A stretch of 64,000 nucleotides of DNA, taken from assembly GCA_004154925.1 (NCBI GenBank), contig QJNS01000236.1, positions 3,528-67,527 on the forward strand, given 5' to 3'. Origin of the DNA: Monosporascus cannonballus. Lineage: Eukaryota; Ascomycota; Sordariomycetes; Xylariales. The translations under genes were made by a program, and so were the position numbers. The notes under the pieces are model-generated. The model saw nothing but the letters and a program-made list of their open reading frames with translations, searched no databases and had not been told where the DNA came from. Shown here in pieces: positions 13,001 to 25,488 of the stretch; the first letter of the stretch is position 1, and every line of letters starts with the position of its first letter.

Positions 13001-13680
13001 GGTCCTACCCGTGCCTCAGGGGCTCTCCATTCTAAATGGGGGGTTATGTCGCCACAACCTCTTTGTTAGTTGCGAGTATTGGCGTAACTTGTATGATACC
13101 AACAGGTGCATGAAGCTGAAGATCTTGTCCGAAGTGATTCCCATGCATCCTCATGTATGGGGTCACATCCGGCTATGTCGCATTCTCACCGTGAAATTTG
13201 ACTGGACTTAGAATGTCGAGAATGGACGGATGCTCCTTGGACTGATCGGACTTACACGGATCATTGAAGACGACACCGGCAACGACTCAGCAGTACCACC
13301 TAAGCTTGGTGCCGCTTGAAGTATAGTAAAGTAGGGGAAGGGCCGCAGTGACGAAGACGGATTGAGAAGTAGTTGAAAAGGAGGCTAGGCGGCAATAGCG
13401 AGAAAGACCAGTCCACTTCACAGGCTACTGACCTACCGCTCAGCCCTACTACCTTAGGAGTCACGACGAATCGGCCCTCTAAGGTCAAGAGCAGGCTCAC
13501 CAAGAAAGAAAAAAAATGCCGGAAGGCCGTCCGATGCCTCAATATTAAACCCTCCACAGACTGATCCGCGAGTTACCGTACGCAAAGCAAACCATGCTAT
13601 CATCACAAGCCCTCTTCCCCATGTCTACACCCATGGATTTCCTCATCTCTCTCGCGAAGAAGAAACCCCCTACCCTCCAA
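10097..13680. other. gene-poor spacer
   Basis: About 3.6 kb between the zinc-finger gene (upstream side) and the 3' end of the GH127 gene. Only short overlapping frames are present, with no recognisable domain. An A-rich run lies at about 12401-12410. Nothing else can be supported. Confidence 0.4.
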
Positions 13681-16307
13681 TCACTTGCGTAGGAGACCGA
13701 CCCTCATATGTCCCTCGCCCCCGCGATTAGCGCGCAGATAATATGGGATGAAAACCAACTCCCTCTTACGATCCTCCCAGCCCTCCTCGTCATTCACGGT
13801 CAAGCCCGGCGCGGCACCGGCCCTCTTCCGGTCCCAGGCCGTCGTATCGCGGACCCAGGCCTCGGAGCGGAGCTCGACGTAACCCTGCTCCTCCCCTTCC
13901 TCGTCCCCTGCGCCCTCGTCCTCGCGATACGCGCGCGCCGCCTCGTCCCAGCGGGCGCGGAAGCCGGGCCGCACGCGCAGGGCGCGCCACGCCTCCCGCA
14001 CGGGCGACGCGGGCGAGATGGCGACTCCCCGGAAGTGCGCCGGCCCGCCCGGCGCTAGCGCCCACGGGTTGTCGGCGTCCTCGGCGCAGTAGATTAGAGG
14101 CCCCCGCACGAGCGCTAGCGTGCGCTGCCCCGTCCGCGGGTGCGGCGCTAGGTGGCGGGGTTCGAAGCCGTGGATCTGCAGGGTGAAGGACGGGTGCGCG
14201 GCCGTGTACGCGGGCGGGATGACGAGGTAGCCGTTCGCTCCGAACGCCACCCCCTCTGCGCCGGCGGCGGTGGGGTCAGGGGCTGGGGAGAGCTGTGTGC
14301 GGTAGTCAGTATGGTGATCAATGCTTATATGGTTCGGAGGTGGTGGTTGGCTGCCGATGAATAATAGGTAAGGAATGTAGGGGTTACTTGGACGTACCGT
14401 GAACTTCCCCTGAGCCCACCCAGGGATACGTAGCCGGATAGTAGTATTCATCGACGGGGGCGCTTTCAGGTTAAAGTAGACGGTCCCCTCCCAGGGCCAG
14501 TTAGACCTCTGCTCGAGGCTCACGCTCTGTCTCTCGACTTCGAAAGTCACCACGGCCGTGGTATAGAGATGCACATTGACGAACACCTCACCAGGTGGCC
14601 CCCCCGCGACGGCCCCGTAGTCCCAGAGGTAGCCGCCGAGGCTGCCGAATAGGCGCATGAGGTTGGGTGGGCAGCACGAGACCTCGAACCAGCGTTCACG
14701 GCGGCTGGGCTGGGCCTCGGAGCTCGCGAGCTGGTTGACGTAGGTGAAGCTGGCGCCGTCGAGGCCCATGCCCGTCATGATATTGTTGTAGAGGCACAGC
14801 TCCATGATGTCGCCGTACCGCGCGTCGAGGTCGAGGTGCACTGTAACATCCGGAGTCAGCCATCGGTCTCCCTGGCCAGTTACGTGAAGAGCCGGAAGTT
14901 AACGGATATGGTTGGGGAGCCACGACGAAGCCCCTGAAAGTCTCCATTTGGAGATCTCGATCCTTGAACTAGGAAATAAGGGGGGACAAATAGCTCCAGA
15001 AATTGAAAGCCTCCATTTGAAGGCGTCGGTTCTTGAACTATAGGAAAGCCAGGGACACAAATAACCCCAGAAATTGCTTACGCAGACGCTCCGCGAGCAT
15101 CACGGCGCCGATAGACGCGCACGTCTCGTTGTAGCAGCCGCCCTCGTCGCTGCCCTGCGGCAGGAAGTAGTCGATGCCGAACCCCTCCCACTGCTCCATG
15201 GCCCCGATCCCTCCCGTCAGGTACATCTTGCGGTCGACCATGTTGTCCCAGAGCCGGGTCAGGGCCTCGAAGTATGCGTCCTTCTTACCGTCCGCCGCCT
15301 TGTTGTCGTTGCTCTCGAGACACAGCAGGTCCGCGACCCCCGTCAGCAGGTACATGGCCCTGACGGCGTGGCCCTCGACGGAGCGCTGTTCGAGGATGGG
15401 CGCGTGGCTTTGGTTATACCAGTGCCCGCCGGAGACGGGGTAGGCGTCCGGGCGCTTCCAGGGGCTGTCGCCGCGGCGGCGGGCCTCCCAGTCGTAGAAG
15501 TGCTCGCCGTCCTGGCCGGCGGGGTTGCCGCGCTCTTCGACGAAGTAGCGCGCGAGCTCGAGGGCGTCGGCGCTGCCCGTGGCCGCGTGCAGCCGCAGCA
15601 GCGCCAGCTCAATCTCGGGGTGGCCCGGGTACGCGTGCAGGCGGCCCTCCTCGGGCCCGATGACGCTCCGGATGTATCGCACGTACTTCTCGGCCACCTC
15701 GATCAGGAAGTCCGTCTTGTAGTACTTGCTGTGCGCGAGAGCTGCCTCGATCAGGTGTCCCGCGTTGTATCTGAAGCAACGAGTTAGCTGGGTAGGCATA
15801 ACTAAGTACGTACGTTCTGCTAGACCAATTCACCAAACTTTCAAAGTCCAAGCCAGCATAGGGAAAAGGGCGACGAGAAACTCACAGCTCATGCATATCC
15901 CTGATATCCGTCCACCGCCTCTCCGGAGCCACGACGGTAAAGTAGACGTTCAGATACCCGTCCTCCTGCTGGGCACTCCTGATCATGGCGGCGAGCTCGC
16001 GCACGGCGGCGTCGACCTCGGGGTCGTAGGGCCCCGCGGCGAGCAGATAGCAGGCGCCCTCGAGCCACTTGGCGACGTCGCTGTCCCAGAAGACCGGCCG
16101 CGGGCACGGCCAGCGGTCGCGGTCGACGTCGTATGCCGGCTGCCACCGCAGCCGGAACGCGTCGTAGCGCCCCGTCTCGCGCAGCTGCCGCAGCTGTGCC
16201 CTGGCGCCCGTCCGGGCGAACGTCCTGCGCCGTGCGCGCAGCACCGAGGCGCCGTGGAACCGCGTCTCTGTGAAGCGGGTTTGCGGGTGGTCGTCTGAGG
16301 ACGACAT
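13681..16307 (-). CDS. glycoside hydrolase family 127 protein (beta-L-arabinofuranosidase-like, DUF1680)
   Basis: Likely releases beta-L-arabinofuranose from plant glycoproteins or oligosaccharides. Four exons: 16307-15886, 15770-15082, 14840-14398 and 14292-13681, all GT..AG and in phase, giving 721 aa. The third intron (14397-14293) is a multiple of three, so the frame stays open through it, but GTACGT and CACACAG ends and the gap in homology mark it as an intron. Residues matching the Zn-thiolate active site of characterised GH127 enzymes are present: Glu356 and Cys358 in CYNETCAS, and Cys426/Cys427 in CCPPN. The catalytic (alpha/alpha)6 region covers most of residues 100-450, followed by beta-rich domains. 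No signal peptide is visible, so it probably acts inside the cell on imported sugars. Substrate specificity is inferred only. Confidence 0.9.
14936..15075. repeat. imperfect tandem duplication inside GH127 intron 2
   Basis: Two neighbouring copies of about 70 bp (14936-15004 and 15005-15075) share the pattern GAAAG-CTCCATTTG ... TTGAACTA ... CCAGAAATT. Both lie within the second intron (15081-14841) and account for its unusual length of 241 nt. The copy nearer exon 2 abuts the splice donor. Confidence 0.75.
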
Positions 16308-17644
16308 CGTTTGTCGGGGATGTGTGTATCTGGACCTGGCCTGATTCTGCCTTATGTATATAGGTATTTACTGGTGTAAGTAAAAACGTTATGGGTATAC
16401 ACGGAGAGACAGACAGGGGTCACAGGACGGAGTGAGAAGATGGGCTGACTGATATCCCGCTTGCCGAGACAGGATATAGGTTGAGTGAGTTACGTCCTGA
16501 TTCCTCTCTAAGATGCAAAATATAGGAAATGTCAGCTGTCCACCATAAATCGGCCTTCATGGGGCGAAGTCGTTGAATCCGCGACACCCGTGTGTGTATA
16601 ATACACTGGGGCCCCGTCACCTGAGGAATCGGTCGATAGCTGATTGCGGCGCAGGGGCGCCGGCGTCGAATCCACCTATTGACAATCCGGGGAAGTTGGA
16701 TCCGGTTAGCTATTACTATGCACCTACGGTGGAGGGTGATACGGCAGCGGTAAACGGGGGCACTTAACTAATATGAGGGGAACCCCCTGCAAGGTAAGTA
16801 AGTAGCTGATCGACGCCGGATTTCCTGTTGCTTGTGTGGGTGGCATCGTAAGTACGTATCTTGGTTGCCGCGGTGAAGCTCCGCCCGCCCGCCCGCCCGC
16901 CCGCTTAAGCCTCATCCGACTGAGCAGGAGTGAAATAATAAACGCGAAAGAGGCGGTAAGGCATATCGAAGAGGAGTAACTTCATTCCAAGCATTCCGTA
17001 AAACCCTCCACGGATACTTGGTAGAATGGAAATATAGATCTATGCAAGTGCTTTAACTGGGGGAGCCCATCGAAGACCCCGTTGAACAAGCAAAACAAAC
17101 ACGTCAGTTGTGCCTACCTGATCTGAGTCCCAGAAGTGCCTACAGTACCATTGAGCTGATCAAGCAAGCCTTAGCCCGCTTCATGAGAGAGAGTCTACCG
17201 GCCAACTAGACAGGCATGTAATAAAGCCTTGGCACGGGGCAGGTCCCGACGGCCGTAAAACCAACAGCAAGGGCACATACACGCCGGAGAATCCGGCTGA
17301 AGATCCGGGTCCCGGGTTGCAACCGGACCGTCTGTTAGCCGGGCACTGTGCATGACACGTAGAGCATACATAGATAGGCATGTAGGGAACCCAAAAGTAG
17401 AAAACGGTGAGGTGTGTAACCACCATCAAAAACTGGGCTGTCTCGTATTCCCACGCACTAATTATGACAATGCCCCGTTTCCTCATTGCGGCAACGTGTG
17501 TTCCTCACCGAGGGGATTTGGCGAAACCCTAGCTTACATGGACCGACTTGCAAAACGCACCGGACCACTAATGTGTATCACGAGCACGCACCACTCAACC
17601 TGGATACCACCCTTGTAGGGTGTCTGTCGTAATGATAGGAGAAA
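16308..17644. other. intergenic spacer
   Basis: Upstream of the GH127 gene and downstream of NOT3. Contains a (CCGC)6 microsatellite at 16881-16904. No coding exon or RNA gene recognised. Confidence 0.4.
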
Positions 17645-19793
17645 CTAGACTTCGTCTTCCAGAAATCGATAATGGAACTGGAAATCGGCCTTCCTACGGT
17701 TCATCCTGACGACCGCGTGAATTAGCCAAAGACTTACCTGGACGTGGCCGCAGCCACGAAAGCAGCAACGCGAGGACTACTTACCAAGTCGATTCGTAAT
17801 CAAAGAAGCGATATGTCCCCTTTTCGAACTCCTCGGTGATCTGCTTGGGCTCCTCGTGTCGCTGGAACCAGGTCTGGTACTGCTTGTGGAACCTCCAGCT
17901 CTGGTCCTTCAGCGCCTTTGCCGCTAGGTATTGCTGATACGTGCCTTGCTTGTAGTAGAAGACGTAGAATAGTGTATCGGGTTCTATCCGGGCGTACAAG
18001 CGAGGATCGTCGAATATCGGCAGAGGTTCTTGTGGGTATCCGGCCACCGAAGGGGTTGGTACCTCGGGTCGGTAAGTCCGGCGCGGCTCCGCGTCGAAGT
18101 TGTCCATCATGTTTATATTGGCCTGGGAGGCGGCCAGCATGCGGAGGTGCGAAGGCGTGTTGACTTGGACCGGCCGCTTCTTGGACGTCTCAAAAGATTC
18201 TACGAGGTCCTGCAGAGAGGCAGGAAGGTGGTAAATAGACTCTTCCTCCTCCTCGTCGGGCTTGACACCATTCGCAACGCCATTCTGCTGCGGTGCTACT
18301 ACTTCGTTAGCATGTAAGTTCTTTTTGTACTCTAAAGGCGGCTCACTCCTGGACGACTCTCCCCGTTCGCTTGCCGCTGCCGGCTGTGATTGTTTGCTTG
18401 CCGCCTTGCCCTTGCCGGAGTCTGCCTTTTTCGTCGTTGCTGGCGTTGGCCTCGGACTGGGAACGCTCGTCGCCGCCTCCGCAGGTTTGGGCTCGTGCGC
18501 GGTCGAAGTGCCGGGTTTCGGTTCTGAGGGGGCGGGTTGTACCGAGGTCGTTGCCGGTGAATTCGCGGCGCTCGTTTTCGGCACCGCAGGAGGTAACGAG
18601 GGGGTGCCCGCCGATGACGAGACCGGTTGTGAACCGGGAGGCGGGGGGAGCGGCGCTATGCCGACGTTGTTCTTGTCACTTGCGGCGGCAGCGGCAGCCG
18701 CCGAAGCATACTTCAGGCCTTCCCCGGCAGGTCGCGTAGGTAACGACGCCGGTTTCATGCCATTGTTAGCGGTGCTAGCATTCGTAACGTTGGCCAGCGG
18801 GTTGTGCAGCGTCGCCAGTGTGGGTAACGGGGACTTGAGCTGTGTAGACGGCCGCCGACCCGCGGATGCCGCTGCTTCGACCGCGTTCCTCGTCTTGCCT
18901 GGTATGCTGACGGTGCGTGGTGGTTCTGCGTCTGCGACCTCTTCCTGTATAGATTGTGTATCTTGCGATGATACCCGGTCGTTTTCTTGGTTCATGCCAT
19001 AGGCATCCTCCTCGTCCTGGAGGTTCAGTTCGTCGTAGAGTCCGTCGTCGTCCATGAAGTCGTCCTGCATGCCTTCTGCCACGTAGTACTTGATGCTCTC
19101 TTCCAGGTCGGTGACCTGCTCCGCCTCGACACCTCCGTTCTCCAGGGACCGTCGAATCAGTTCGAGTTTCCCCTGATGCCATTTATGCCTCTCGATGATG
19201 CCCTCGATGGCGGCTATTCGGTCGGCCTTGGCGCTCTGGTTCTTGCCCTTCTTCATGGTAACCTGTATCGACTCGCTTTCGGCCTCGAGCGCCTCGATCT
19301 GCTGTTCCAGCTCGTCCACCATACTGCTAAGAAACTCGCCGGCCTCCACCTTCGCCTGCTCCTTGGGATCCAGCTTGGCGGCCGCCGACAGCCCCTCCTT
19401 CGAGTAGGCCTTGGTCTTCATGGCCTTCTCGACAGCCTTGAAACGCTCCATTTGCTAGAGAGACAGAGGAAGGAGATAAGTCACTATGCGTACGGGAAAA
19501 GCAACGAGGACCGGGCCGGCAATGTGGTTATGACAAACCGTTTCTATCAGCTTCCGCTTCTCCATGAGCGGGGCCTTATCCTTGATGTCATTGCTGGCAG
19601 CCCATGTCTTTATCTGGTCGCGCAAGCGCTGGAGCTTCTTGATCTCACGCTTCAGGTTGTCTTCTAACTTCTCCTTCTGGGATACGTTATTTGACTGTTC
19701 GATCTTTTCGTAGATAGCCTCGAATTCCTGGACGCCTTCGTCGACCTTCTTGAAGCATTTGTCCACTTCCTGTTGTAATTTTCGTGCCGCCAT
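17645..19793 (-). CDS. NOT3: CCR4-NOT complex subunit NOT3/NOT5
   Basis: Core subunit of the CCR4-NOT complex, which drives mRNA deadenylation and affects transcription and translation. Three exons: 19793-19539, 19454-17785 and 17705-17645, giving 661 aa. The first junction joins KLIET to [10 protein letters not shown]. The last exon is only 61 nt and adds [19 protein letters not shown] after DYESTW; reading through the donor GTAAGT would stop at once. The N-terminal coiled-coil Not3 domain covers about residues 1-235 ([36 protein letters not shown]). A long Ser/Pro/Ala-rich linker follows. The C-terminal NOT box (about 540-661) includes [19 protein letters not shown] and [20 protein letters not shown]. 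Acts in cytoplasm and nucleus. Confidence 0.94.
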
Positions 19794-21339
19794 GGTGGGG
19801 TAGGGTTACTCAGGAAAGAGCCCGAGGAAAGGAGTGAGTGCTGTCGGTTGTGATTATCGCGCTGTGGGAGAGGTTGAGATGGTAATATCAGGTTTCGCGA
19901 GGTCGGTACGACGTTGTTGGATGGCGACAACGTGAGGCCCGGGATGGGAGTCGGCACCACAGGATTGCGCGGTCGCGCTGGTTAGGTAAGTAGGCAAACC
20001 AATCGGAGGTTGAGACGAAGGGGAGTTGATGCTTCAGTAGTTAAGGTCGGAAGAAAGGGACGCCGCATGGATAGGCCTTTTCACCTCGCTTTCCTTAATC
20101 TAAAGGAAAAGAGAGCGAGAGGGAGCTGTTTCCGTTACCTTACGCAGCGTTTGGGCCGGCGTTTGTGTCGGTCGGTAGACGATGCTCTGCTCTTTCTTCT
20201 GTGTATTTCCCTTCTTCCTTGGTCAAGGGACAAGAAGTGTGGAAGTGATTAATGTTCTGAAACACTATTGTCAATCAAATAGATTTATTCGGGGGGCTGA
20301 GGCGTAAGATGCACATGTAGCCGGGCTGCTGCGTCCAACCTCTCTGAGACTGATATTCTTAGGGTGTTTGTGTGGTGCGTGGGCTGCCCGCAGGTCCTTT
20401 TTTCGTGTATTGGTATCCGGTATCCAGGGTATCCAGCTTCAAGGCTGAGAGAATTGAAGGTTGGTGTTGAATTTAAAACTGTAAAATACCCGGTAATTAC
20501 CACCTATGAACCATCAGCATACCAGCGCTTCTATGTGAAGTATGGGGAAACGTTCAAGCGACCACACTTGGTAACCACAACTGGGCAACTGCATTATACT
20601 ACAATAACGTAGTCTCCAGCCCTGGCCTCAAATGCGTCTATACTCTCAGTGATGTGCCCCACTCACCTCGGAACTGCACAAGGTATTGTAGCGGGTTGAA
20701 TTCCATCTTGGATGTGCTTGTACCTATATGGACCTACCTAGATATTTTATGGGGTACGATAGGTATAGGTATAAGCACTTATAACAGGTCGTGGCACTAT
20801 TCAAAGAATTACTGAATGACCTTTGGAATCATTTCTCTGGCATGGCACTCTCATGATGGAATTTATATATATATATATATATTTAAATCGAGAATCAGAG
20901 TTTGCGTATCTGGCATCACCTTGAAGGAAGCATGTTCTTAATAGGTTTCCCATAGAACCATCAAGAACATTAACCTTGTATATTCAACTACAAGTACCTA
21001 GAGGGGAACTATCTGTACTTAGCACCCAGGATAGCTAGCCGAACGCTACACGGCCCGTTCAAAGCATCTTAGGGATGTAGTTGATTTAAGACTCAGCTGC
21101 GAGACTACCTAGTACTAGGCAAGGTTTGGGTTTAGGGAACCGCCCATAATTTGCACTGAACCTTTGGAAAGCTCTCGAACGGTAACGTAACTTGCGGTTG
21201 CAAGACGAATACGGATGCGCGCAGTTCATACGCTCATTTCAAGAGGCAATTTTGCATATACGCGATACACGTATCTGCAACAACCGGACACAACTGCCCG
21301 CCTTCATTCCTCTTGAGGTTCGTATACGGCCTGCCCAAT
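19794..21339. other. intergenic spacer, divergent promoters
   Basis: Shared upstream region of NOT3 (-) and the tRNA deacylase (+). A (TA)n microsatellite lies at 20864-20882, and the section from about 20690 to 21180 is AT-rich. No coding exon recognised. Confidence 0.45.
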
Positions 21340-22138
21340 ATGAAAGGTTGGTACTCTTTTGGCCGTCTCCCCCCGGTCCGTTTATAGTGTGTTATTTATA
21401 CCTCTGGCACATATTCATTCATGTTTTCCGTCACGCAGCGATACTACAGCGTGTGCTGTCCGCATCCGTGACGGTGGAAAAGGAGGTGGTCTCGTCGATT
21501 GGCAAGGGCGTGCTGGTCTTCGCGGCCGTGGCGCCGGGGGACACGGAGAAGGAGGCGGATTCGCTGGCGGCCAAGGTGCTGAGGCTGAAACTCTGGGACG
21601 ACGAGGCTGGCCGAAGAGTACGGCATGCAAAAGACCCTGATGATCGAGCAGAAATTTATTAACAGGTGGTCCTTATGTCTAGTGGAAGAAAAACGTACAG
21701 GAGGTCAACGGTGAAGTCCTCTGCGGTATGTACACAGTTTCTCTTCTTGCGCCAGCCTGGCCACTTAAGTATCGTGTGTCTGACGACCGGGTTCCAGTAT
21801 CGCAGTTCACGCTACTGGCCTCGACGAAGAAGGGCAACAAGCCCGACTTCCACGGGGCTGCGGGCGGCGAGGAGGCCAAGAGGCTCTACCAGTACTTCTT
21901 CGAGAAGGTGCAGCAAGGCTACGCCGCGGAGAGGGTCAAGAATGGCGTGTTCCAGGCGATGATGGAGGTCGCCTTGGTAAACGACGGTCCGGTATGCATG
22001 GCCTTTTTCTTTTCCCTATGACTGCAAGCCTCCCAGGGATGCTGACTTCTTCAGGTTACGTTAGAAATCTCAACGGGTGGTCAAAAGCCTCCCGCTGAGC
22101 CGGCCGACAAACCAGCGCCAGTTGAGTCCGCCGCGTAA
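21340..22138 (+). CDS. DTD1: D-aminoacyl-tRNA deacylase (DTD)
   Basis: Hydrolyses D-amino acids (and glycine from tRNA-Ala) off mischarged tRNAs, a translation proofreading enzyme that works as a homodimer. Five exons: 21340-21346, 21439-21617, 21683-21725, 21798-21991 and 22055-22138, giving 168 aa, close to the family norm. The first coding exon is just 7 nt (ATGAAAG), spliced with donor GTTGGT to give MKAILQRVLSASVTV, the usual DTD start. Both signature motifs are present: SQFTLLA at about 78-84 and the cross-subunit Gly-cisPro motif in NDGPVT at about 138-143. The C-terminal 20 residues are a short Pro/Ala-rich tail. All splice sites are GT..AG and in phase. Family assignment is firm. Confidence 0.94.
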
Positions 22139-22565
22139 AGACATTAACTTAGATAGTAGTAATTATAGACATTTATAGACGATAGAACCCCGCGACACGA
22201 ACTATCAAGATATATTCATCAGCAGAGTGTACGAGACAGGCTGAGATCATGTTTGAAAAGAATGGTCAAAATGCTTAGTTGATTGACATAGAGAGTGGGT
22301 ATCGTTATTAACTATGATGCTCATCCAGACAGTAGTAAAATCAAATCCGTAAATACGCCCCCAGAATCCTGCCAAATTCCATGTGGATGTCTCAAGAAAA
22401 CGTCACCCGACCTATGGAGGGGCCGTGCCCCGGGTATTATGAATGCAACAATTTCATCCCGCTATGAAGACCAATCTGGGATATCGGGTTATTCTGGGAA
22501 CCCCCCCCCCGGGGTTCCTAAATGCCTTGCCCGACCTTTGACAACACCGGGAGTAATCCTTCATA
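22139..22565. other. convergent intergenic spacer
   Basis: Lies between the 3' ends of the DTD and Yippee genes. A C10 run at about 22501-22510 is the only notable structure. Confidence 0.4.
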
Positions 22566-23483
22566 TCAGCCTTTTTTCGGGTGCTGATTAACCTTGCGCC
22601 TCCGCCGCTTGGCGACAATCTCGGGATCCCAGGTGCCGCTGAAGATCTCCTCGCACTCGTCCTCATCCTCGGAATCGAAGATGATAGTATCCTCCTGGCA
22701 CCCATCACCAGGCACCAGCGGGTTGTCCCTCCGGCGCGCCTCGACCTCCGGCACCTCGGAGACGGGGACGTCCTCCCAGCTCCGGTGGCCGACGCAGCGG
22801 CGCGTCTCGAGGATGAACTTGCCGACCTTGTACCGCTGCGACTCTTCCTTGGCGTCGACGTACTTCCAGCCCACCTTGGCGTGGCAGACGGCGCAGGCGA
22901 TGTCGGCGACGATGTGCGAACCCGTGACGAGAAGCCGCGTCTCCGGCTTGTCCACCTTGATGTTGATGAGGTCGCCGGCGGCTGCCGCCGCGGTGCCCCG
23001 GCCCCGGTCCTCCTTCTGTGGATAAAGGTCCGCCGGCGCGGACACTAGGTAGGCGCGCCCGTAACGGCCCGTAAACCCCTTGCTCACGATCTGCGAGCAG
23101 AACGCGAAGTCGGTCCCGCACGTCGAGCACCTGATCGTGTCGGGCTGCGTCTGTGTGAGCTTCCCGATGTCCAGAGGCTCGATGGAGGCTCGTCGGTGGT
23201 CTTCCGAGGAAGTCCCGCGAGAAGGGAATAACGTTGGCGTAGGCGGACCTTCGACGGGACTGGACAAAGTCGAGTCCGTCGGGGTTGTGCTCAGAGACGG
23301 AACGGTATTATCGTTTGGTGGGCTACCGTAGCTGGTCGCCGAGCTCTGCCGTCGCCTGCGAAACGGTCTACTAAAGCTAGGGAGTAGGTAGACGGGGAAC
23401 TTTGGCGCTGGCGGCGCTGCTGGAGCCGGCATGGTCGTGGTATCAACGCTAGTAACAGTACTGGTAGTTCTGAGAGAGAACAT
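22566..23483 (-). CDS. Yippee/Mis18/cereblon-type zinc-binding protein
   Basis: Intronless, 305 aa. Residues 1-110 are low-complexity Ser/Thr/Pro-rich. A Yippee-type beta-tent domain follows with the two CxxC zinc knuckles expected of the family: CSTC at about 119-122 and CAVC at about 200, the latter in ADIACAVCHAKVGWKYV. Between them are FTGRYGRAYLV and TGSHIVADI, both typical. The C-terminus is acidic then basic (RRRRKVNQHPKKG), which could be a nuclear signal. Yippee proteins are small in animals; fungal members often carry long extensions as here. The molecular role is poorly defined in fungi, and I do not infer one. Confidence 0.88.
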   Translation of the reverse strand: MFSLRTTSTVTSVDTTTMPAPAAPPAPKFPVYLLPSFSRPFRRRRQSSATSYGSPPNDNTVPSLSTTPTDSTLSSPVEGPPTPTLFPSRGTSSEDHRRASIEPLDIGKLTQTQPDTIRCSTCGTDFAFCSQIVSKGFTGRYGRAYLVSAPADLYPQKEDRGRGTAAAAAGDLINIKVDKPETRLLVTGSHIVADIACAVCHAKVGWKYVDAKEESQRYKVGKFILETRRCVGHRSWEDVPVSEVPEVEARRRDNPLVPGDGCQEDTIIFDSEDEDECEEIFSGTWDPEIVAKRRRRKVNQHPKKG

Positions 23484-25488
23484 GGTGGGAGTTGCCCACC
23501 TCCGGCTGCGAAGCTACCAAAACACGGCGAGACAACGGGCCTGCAGGGCGATTTATTCAAACTAATATAAAATATGTGCGTCTGTGTCTGTGGCGAGGAA
23601 CTCTCATCCAGAGAGCTTCGCGATGTCCGAGACGTCAAATAAGCTCCCACCTGTATCTGCTGTGTAAGTCCTAGGCGGTCTAGCCCCGCTGTATGTACAT
23701 TGCAGGCTGGGGATAGCTACCGGTAGTATGCAAGCGCGTGTAGGTGATTCGGAAGATCTTCTCAGGGACTCATCGCGAGAAAATATTCAACTACTTTGAA
23801 GACTTTCTGGAACCCGCGGCTACGATATTGGGAGGAGAGAGTTAAAAAGGAGTCGGTTCGACTCATCGTCCACTGATAATCGAGGCTGTCGGGTCCCGTG
23901 CACTGGCATCATGATGCTCTAAGGAAAGTGTAAATGCACCTAATTGGAAGTTCCCGCCCCCGACATTTAGCTTTCTCGCACCCCCGGGGCCTGTCAAGTG
24001 AAAGTCTAGAGGGGATACCCTGCGTACAGTAGGCATGCAGTGAACGTGGAGCAGAGGAGGACAAAGCGGTCTATTATACTAGGAGTTCTCGTCAAACATG
24101 TCCTATTCAGTTACAAGTTGCGTATTAATTGGTGCCGCTTGAAAAGCCGGGTTGGAGACGAGCCGCATAATTGCGGCATTCGGTTTGTTCTGAAGTTCGG
24201 GTATAATTATCATAGATAGCCAACGGTCCCGTAAGCGCCTGACACACGAGGGGCGCTTGAGGAACGCGAAAGATAGATATCCAGGATCGTCATGTATTGG
24301 GCACTGTCAATCGGGTAAGTTGGATCCCGCACTACAGGTTGTGCAACAGGACGTAGCGAATATGCACGCTACACGCCGGTGTGATATTATTTACCACAAA
24401 GAAGATACAGAACCGGCGGCCCATTCCGGCGCGAACGGGCGACTCAGCTCGCGGGGTTTTAGACTCTCCAGCTGATCCGATGCGGAACGGAGGCTCCGGA
24501 CTCGGGTCCACAAGAGCATCATTATATTCTTTACCGGCAATGAGAAGGGGTTATCTAACATGGGTTCTAACATGACATTCACAAAGTACTGCTTCTCCAA
24601 ATGAGAATTGATAACCCGAGGCAGAAGAGTAGGCAAGGGTTATGCATTCCAGCCTTTAGCTGTACAGTTCCTAGTTTTTTGCAGTCGGTCTCTCTTCAAG
24701 GAGCATACAAATACATGGGCCTATCGTTGACGAAGACCTTAACCTGTGTCATATTCACGTAACACATAGCTTACTTCGTGCCAACCACCTCGTCGCTATA
24801 GCCTAATAGAATGCAATATGTTATTAAAGAAGATAGAGTTCTTCGCCTGAGGGCCAGAATATTACATAATGCATTAGGTATTCAGGGAGCGGCTCCCCTC
24901 TCTCACTTCGATACCACCCTAGACAAAATAGCTAACGAGGTGCTTCTGTCATTGGCTCCAAGCAGCCAGTGAGTTAGGCAGGCCAAGCACGTGATAGAGT
25001 TGGGCGCCGCTGAATTCTTGGAACGAACCATAATGAGCCATAGGCCCCGCAACAAACGGATCTTGGCACTCGGTGGTCCCACTTAGTCACTTCTAGAACC
25101 CACTTAATTAATCCATTGAATCATCAGATTCGTTCATTCAACTTGTTAAAAAGGCTCTGTTTGGTATTTGACCCGAGGGAAACCCGAAAAAAGCCAGACC
25201 ATCTTTGTCCAACTTTTGTTCCCAAACTGGTCCTCTACGGTAACTCTATCAGTCGATCAATCAATCAACCAACCGACCAACCGCTGACCGACGACCCAGA
25301 AAAAAAAGTAAGAAAAAAGGGAAAAAGGAAGAATTCGACAAAACACTGTCCTGATACTGATACCAGCATATCATCATCGAGGTCTGGCTCTCTCGACAGT
25401 TCTCGATTTGCAACAACACTCAACCCCCGACCGCCACTCCCAACCTCCATATTCCGACTACAAGACAACCTGGATTCCATCATCAACA
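23484..25488. other. intergenic spacer, divergent promoters
   Basis: About 2 kb upstream of both the Yippee gene (-) and the antizyme gene (+). The stretch directly before the antizyme start is rich in A and C with few ATG codons, typical of a fungal 5' leader. No further exon recognised. Confidence 0.45.

Noticed and set aside
15074..15787. 237-codon plus-strand frame
   Set aside because: Antisense of GH127 exon 2.
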